NCBI GenBank assembly: GCA_020636255.1 | Contig: JACJYE010000011.1 | Coordinates: forward strand, 62,001 to 126,000 | DNA from: Lewinellaceae bacterium | GTDB taxonomy: Bacteria > Bacteroidota > Bacteroidia > Chitinophagales > Saprospiraceae | Direction of reading: 5' to 3' | DNA length: 64,000 bases | In this document: positions 60,962-64,000 of the stretch, one piece after another | Layout: every line of letters starts with the position of its first letter | Numbering within the stretch: the first letter of the stretch is position 1 | Made by a program: the position numbers and the translations under genes | The notes under the pieces: generated by a model | What the model saw: only the letters and a program-made list of their open reading frames with translations | Database searches by the model: none | What the model was told of the DNA's origin: nothing

Positions 60962-61981
60962 ATGGAGATCAATCTGATAAGCGACACGGTGACCCGGCCG
61001 ACCCCTGGCATGCTGCAGGCCATGCTGCAGGCTGAGGTGGGCGACGATGTTTTCGGTGAAGACCCTACGGTGAATGCGCTGGAAGCAAAAATGGCGGCCC
61101 TCTTCGGCAAGAAAGCGGCCGTTTTTTGCCCTTCGGGCACGATGACCAACCAGATCGCGGTCAAGGTGCATACCCAGCCGCTGGACGAGGTCATCTGCGA
61201 TGAATTTTCCCATGTATACCAGTACGAAACGGGCGGTTATGCCTTCAATTCGGGGGTGGGCATCAACCTGATCAAAGGCACGCATGGCAAGATCACGGCG
61301 GAGCAGGTGGCCTCGGCGGTCAAACCCGTGCATGACTGGCTGCCCATCAGCCGGCTGGTGGTGCTGGAGAACACCTGCAACAAGGGCGGCGGCAGCTATT
61401 ACACCCTCGATGAGATGCGCCCGGTCAGCCGTTATTGCCGCGAGCATGGCCTGGCCCTGCACCTCGACGGCGCGCGCCTGTTCAATGCGCTGGTGGAAAC
61501 GGGTGAATCTACGGCTGATGTTGGCGCACTGTTCGACAGCGTTTCCATCTGCCTGTCGAAAGGGCTGGGAGCGCCTGTAGGTTCGGTGTTGATCGGCGAC
61601 AGGGAATTCATCCGGAAAGCGCGGCGGGTGCGCAAGGTGATGGGCGGTGGTATGCGACAGGCCGGATTCCTGGCCGCCGCCGGCATCTATGCCCTCGACA
61701 ACCAGGTGGCGCGGCTGAAGGAGGACAACGAACGGGCCCGCAGGATCGGCGCGCTCCTGCAGACGCTACCTTACGTGGCCGACGTGCGCCCGGTACAGAC
61801 GAATATCCTCATCTTCGACGTCAGGCCGCCCTATACCGCCGATTCTTTCCTGCAGAAGCTGGCCGGCTACGGCATTAAGGCTACGCCTTTCGGCCCACAA
61901 ACGGTACGTTTCGTGACCCACCTGGATTTTACGGAAGCCATGACGGAAAGGGTGCTGCAGGTGTTGCAGGCTATTGCATAA
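60962..61981 (+). CDS. Low-specificity L-threonine aldolase
   Basis: 339 residues, fold type I PLP enzyme of the beta-eliminating lyase group. The Schiff-base Lys is Lys200 in SICLSKGLGAPVGS. Other family boxes are ISDTVTRPTPGM, GDDVFGEDPTV, FCPSGTMTNQIA, LENTCNKGGGSYY and LHLDGARLFNA. It splits L-threonine or allo-threonine into glycine and acetaldehyde. An AT-rich TAGTATTTTTT segment just upstream may be its -7 region, without a perfect match. Confidence 0.94.
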   Translation: MEINLISDTVTRPTPGMLQAMLQAEVGDDVFGEDPTVNALEAKMAALFGKKAAVFCPSGTMTNQIAVKVHTQPLDEVICDEFSHVYQYETGGYAFNSGVGINLIKGTHGKITAEQVASAVKPVHDWLPISRLVVLENTCNKGGGSYYTLDEMRPVSRYCREHGLALHLDGARLFNALVETGESTADVGALFDSVSICLSKGLGAPVGSVLIGDREFIRKARRVRKVMGGGMRQAGFLAAAGIYALDNQVARLKEDNERARRIGALLQTLPYVADVRPVQTNILIFDVRPPYTADSFLQKLAGYGIKATPFGPQTVRFVTHLDFTEAMTERVLQVLQAIA

Positions 61982-61988
61982 GAGTGCC

Positions 61989-62585
61989 TTACGAAGTCTC
62001 CCCCCGCCTGCGGATCTCGTCGCGGATCTCGGCGGCGCGTTCGTAGTTCTCTTCGGCCAGCATTTCCTCCAGCATTTTGTTGAGGGCGTCGATGGAGTAG
62101 GAGGAGAGGGAAGCGGTTTTGCCTCTGGGTTGGGTGCGTTCCTCCGCCGGTTCGGCCTCTTCTTCTTCTTCCGATTCTTCCAGCACGACGCCGGCGGCGT
62201 CGAGGATGAACTCGTAGGTATAGATAGGGCAGGCGAAGCGCACGGCCATGGCCAGGGCGTCGGAGGTGCGGGAGTCGATCTCGATGAGCTCGCCGTCTTT
62301 CAGGCAGATGAGGCGGGCGTAGAAGATACCGTCGAGCAGGTTATTGATCACGACCTCTTTGAGGTCGATATGGAAAGTTTCGAGTGTGTTTTTGAAGAGG
62401 TCGTGCGTCAGGGGGCGGTTAGGGGTCATGCGTTCCATAGCTACGGCGATGGCCTGTGCCTCAAAACTGCCGATGACGATCGGCAGCCGCCGGGAGCCCG
62501 TGCGTTCACCCAGTACCACTGCGTAATTGTGCGATTGAGTGACGGAGTGGGAGAGGGCGACGATATCCAATTCGATCTTTCTCAT
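61989..62585 (-). CDS. Bifunctional nuclease (DUF151) with UVR motif
   Basis: 198 residues. The BFN domain (about 1-135) has IVLGERTGSRRLPIVIGSFEAQAIA, RPLTHDLF and IDSRTSDALAMAVRFACPIY. An acidic linker (EESEEEEEAE) leads to a C-terminal UVR helix pair (about 165-195, LNKMLEEMLAEENYERAAEIRDEI). This domain combination is the usual Bacteroidota form. DNase/RNase activity has been reported for the plant relatives; the bacterial role is not established. Converges on the aldolase gene, 7 bp apart. Confidence 0.9.
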   Translation of the reverse strand: MRKIELDIVALSHSVTQSHNYAVVLGERTGSRRLPIVIGSFEAQAIAVAMERMTPNRPLTHDLFKNTLETFHIDLKEVVINNLLDGIFYARLICLKDGELIEIDSRTSDALAMAVRFACPIYTYEFILDAAGVVLEESEEEEEAEPAEERTQPRGKTASLSSYSIDALNKMLEEMLAEENYERAAEIRDEIRRRGETS

Positions 62586-62750
62586 ATTAGGCCTTGATCG
62601 TTTTAAGTTTGCTTATGTTGCCTTTAGATGCAACACCTGCCATTTCCTGGTAGTTGAGAGCGGGAAGGTAATTGGGGCTTCCGATAGAGCCCGGCCTTTC
62701 GCTCCGGAAAAAGCAATTTACGACGAAAATATCAATTCTGAATCGGAGCG

Positions 62751-62758
62751 CAAAGGTA
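62751..62758 (-). promoter_or_regulatory. Candidate -7 box TACCTTTG, minus strand
   Basis: A TAnnTTTG match pointing at the bifunctional nuclease gene but 166 nt from its ATG, which would give an unusually long leader. The stretch between (62586-62750) shows no gene. Confidence 0.4.
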
Positions 62759-62804
62759 AAAAAAAGGCTTGATACCTCCCCGGTTCCGGTGTTAAGGAAT
62801 ACTC

Positions 62805-62839
62805 AAAAAATGCGTTCTCCATAGGAGAACGCATTTTTT
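62805..62839. terminator. Bidirectional terminator after mazG
   Basis: Perfect 16-bp arms, AAAAAATGCGTTCTCC and its inverse, with a 3-nt loop. Read on the minus strand it lies 18 bp after the mazG stop and ends in a T run; it works in both directions. Confidence 0.9.
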
Positions 62840-62856
62840 AAACACTACTTAAATAT

Positions 62857-63618
62857 TCACGGCAGGCCTTTTGCTTCCTCCCATAGAGCGTCCATTTCCG
62901 CCAGGCTCATATCGCGCAGGTTTTTAGGCGCTTTGGCCTCTATGTATTCGAAGCGCTTTTTGAACTTCAGGTTGATGCGCTCCAGGGCGGCCTCGGGGTC
63001 GATACCCTGGAAGCGGGCATAGTTGATGAGTGAAAAAAGCAGGTCGCCAAATTCTTCCTCCTTTTTCTCCTGGGGCAGGTTATCGTCGAGGGTTTCTTTG
63101 AATTCCGCCAGCTCTTCTTCAACCTTGGCCCACACCTGCTCGCCGTTTTCCCAGTCGAAACCCACCTGGCTGGCCTTGTCCTGCATGCGGAAGGCCTTCA
63201 CCATGGCCGGCAGGGATTTGGGCACGCCCTGCAGCACGGACTTCTTACCTTCCTGCAGCTTGATCTGTTCCCAGTTCTTCTTGACGGCATCTTCATCGTC
63301 GGCCACCACATCGCCGTAGATGTGCGGGTGTCGTTTTATGAGCTTGTCGCAAACGGCGTTCAGCGCATCGGCGATGTCGAAAGCCCCTTTCTCATCGGCG
63401 ATCTTGGCGTAAAACGCCATGTGGAGCATGAGGTCCCCGATCTCCTCTTTGATCTCTTCCAGGTTCTCTTCCAGTATGGCGTCGGCCAGTTCATAGGCCT
63501 CTTCTATGGTGAGGATGCGAAGCGTCTGAAAGGTTTGTTTGCGGTCCCAGGGGCATTGTTCGCGCAACTCATCCATGATGGTTAATAAGCGGCCGAATGC
63601 TTTGAGTTTATGCTCCAT
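62857..63618 (-). CDS. mazG: Nucleoside triphosphate pyrophosphohydrolase MazG
   Basis: 253 residues, with the duplicated MazG domains of the Escherichia coli-type protein. The first has CPWDRKQTFQTLRILTIEEAYELADAI and EEIKEEIGDLMLHMAFYAKI, the second FDWENGEQVWAKVEEELAEFKE and EEFGDLLFSLINYAR. The EExxE-12-ExxD metal-binding pattern is intact in both. It hydrolyses NTPs to NMP and pyrophosphate, lowering aberrant nucleotides and possibly ppGpp-linked stress. No mazEF toxin genes are adjacent. Confidence 0.95.
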   Translation of the reverse strand: MEHKLKAFGRLLTIMDELREQCPWDRKQTFQTLRILTIEEAYELADAILEENLEEIKEEIGDLMLHMAFYAKIADEKGAFDIADALNAVCDKLIKRHPHIYGDVVADDEDAVKKNWEQIKLQEGKKSVLQGVPKSLPAMVKAFRMQDKASQVGFDWENGEQVWAKVEEELAEFKETLDDNLPQEKKEEEFGDLLFSLINYARFQGIDPEAALERINLKFKKRFEYIEAKAPKNLRDMSLAEMDALWEEAKGLP

Positions 63619-63635
63619 TATTGATCAGCTTTGAT

Positions 63636-63643
63636 TATTTTTG
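63636..63643 (+). promoter_or_regulatory. -7 box TATTTTTG of the small membrane protein gene
   Basis: Perfect TAnnTTTG match 42 nt upstream of ATG 63686, divergent from mazG. Confidence 0.55.
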
Positions 63644-63685
63644 CAGCGCAGTTGTTATAGTAAGAAAGCTCATAAAGCGCTAGCT

Positions 63686-63892
63686 ATGGAATTTTTGTAT
63701 GTATTAGCCATTGTATTCGGCATCTTCGGCCTTTCCTTCCTGCTGATCAATATACGCCACCTCTTTACCGGCCAGGAGTTCAGGGGTACTTGTGCCACCA
63801 ACAACCCTATGCTCAAGAATGAAATCGGAGAATGCACTGTATGCGGCCGCAAACCCGATGAGGCCTGCAAAATGCCGGAAGTACAGCACTAG
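63686..63892 (+). CDS. Small membrane-anchored protein with Cys pairs, unknown function
   Basis: 68 residues from ATG 63686 (MEFLYVLAIVFGIFGLSFLLI); a start at 63641 would overlap the promoter. One N-terminal TM helix (about 3-22) precedes a short soluble part with Cys at GTCATNN, ECTVCGRKPDEAC. The CxxC and the later Cys could bind a metal or form disulfides. I recognise it only as a type of small protein seen in Bacteroidota. Its TAG stop shares the bases CTAG with the stop of the convergent gene. Confidence 0.75.
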   Translation: MEFLYVLAIVFGIFGLSFLLINIRHLFTGQEFRGTCATNNPMLKNEIGECTVCGRKPDEACKMPEVQH

Positions 63893-64000
63893 TAGTTTCC
63901 CACGGCCAGCATGACGAGGGTGCAGGCCATTTCCACTTCTATACCGCGCTGCCGGGCCAGTGCGGCAAGTTCCGCATTTTCTGTGCCGGGATTAAAGATA
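63889..64000 (-). CDS. CoA-binding (YccU-like) protein, C-terminal end only
   Basis: The minus strand is open from the right edge to a TAG at 63889-63891, giving 36 codons of the C-terminus. The end (NPGTENAELAALARQRG, then EMACTLVMLAVGNY) matches the C-terminus of the CoA_binding_2 family, a Rossmann-fold domain that binds CoA. The N-terminal part lies outside the window. Its exact role is not established. Confidence 0.75.
   Translation of the reverse strand, partial: IFNPGTENAELAALARQRGIEVEMACTLVMLAVGNY

Overview
The window is from a chromosome of the phylum Bacteroidota, most likely a Saprospirales/Lewinella-type bacterium (the order is an inference from gene style, not proven). The evidence is a SusC/SusD pair, Por-type (T9SS) C-terminal sorting domains, a GLPGLI protein, a triple-tyrosine one-component regulator, near-absence of Shine-Dalgarno sequences, and many copies of the Bacteroidota -7 promoter box TAnnTTTG a short way upstream of genes.

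Left part (1-14.8 kb): the start of a secreted repeat protein that runs off the left edge, a Y_Y_Y/LuxR-type regulator, signal peptidase I, a proline-linker amidase without signal peptide, a secreted GH18 enzyme and a secreted M4 metalloprotease (both with T9SS tails), a small Cys-containing exported protein, a Nudix hydrolase, a cystathionine beta-synthase-like enzyme and a fatty-acid-hydroxylase-type membrane enzyme.

Middle (14.8-44.7 kb): a J-domain/LRR gene pair; a histidine kinase/response regulator pair divergent from a GLPGLI gene; a 427-bp inverted-repeat element with a nested MITE-like insert; a GH95 fucosidase lipoprotein; an outer-membrane beta-barrel receptor; a second response regulator/kinase pair followed by a SulP anion transporter and beta-carbonic anhydrase; urocanate hydratase; methionine aminopeptidase; a GNAT-nitrilase fusion; phosphatidylserine decarboxylase, CdsA and a CPBP protease; pdxJ; susC/susD; a TonB-like protein.

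Right part (44.7-60.7 kb): the information-processing cluster rpsU, xer recombinase, hpf, tRNA-Thr/Tyr/Gly/Thr, tuf, tRNA-Trp, secE, nusG, rplKAJL, rpoBC, with the same tRNA order as the Escherichia coli thrU-tyrU-glyT-thrT-tufB unit. It ends with threonine aldolase, a bifunctional nuclease, MazG, a small membrane protein and the end of a CoA-binding protein.

The most interesting signal is regulatory. The GLPGLI promoter (18.9 kb) and the beta-barrel receptor promoter (25.6 kb), on opposite strands and 6.7 kb apart, share exactly the same layout: TTAACC, 4 nt, TTAACC, 15 nt, TTAACC, 21 nt, TAnnTTTG. This argues for one activator, plausibly the adjacent OmpR-type regulator, controlling a cell-envelope module. 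A second set of sites, TTTTAATCC repeated every 11 bp, precedes the other response regulator gene and the SulP/carbonic anhydrase genes. Other notable items are arrays of tRNA-Thr half-copies flanking the intact tRNA, an 18-bp palindromic repeat family at five intergenic loci, a four-fold 36-bp hairpin array, and a nitrilase domain whose catalytic cysteine position is glycine.
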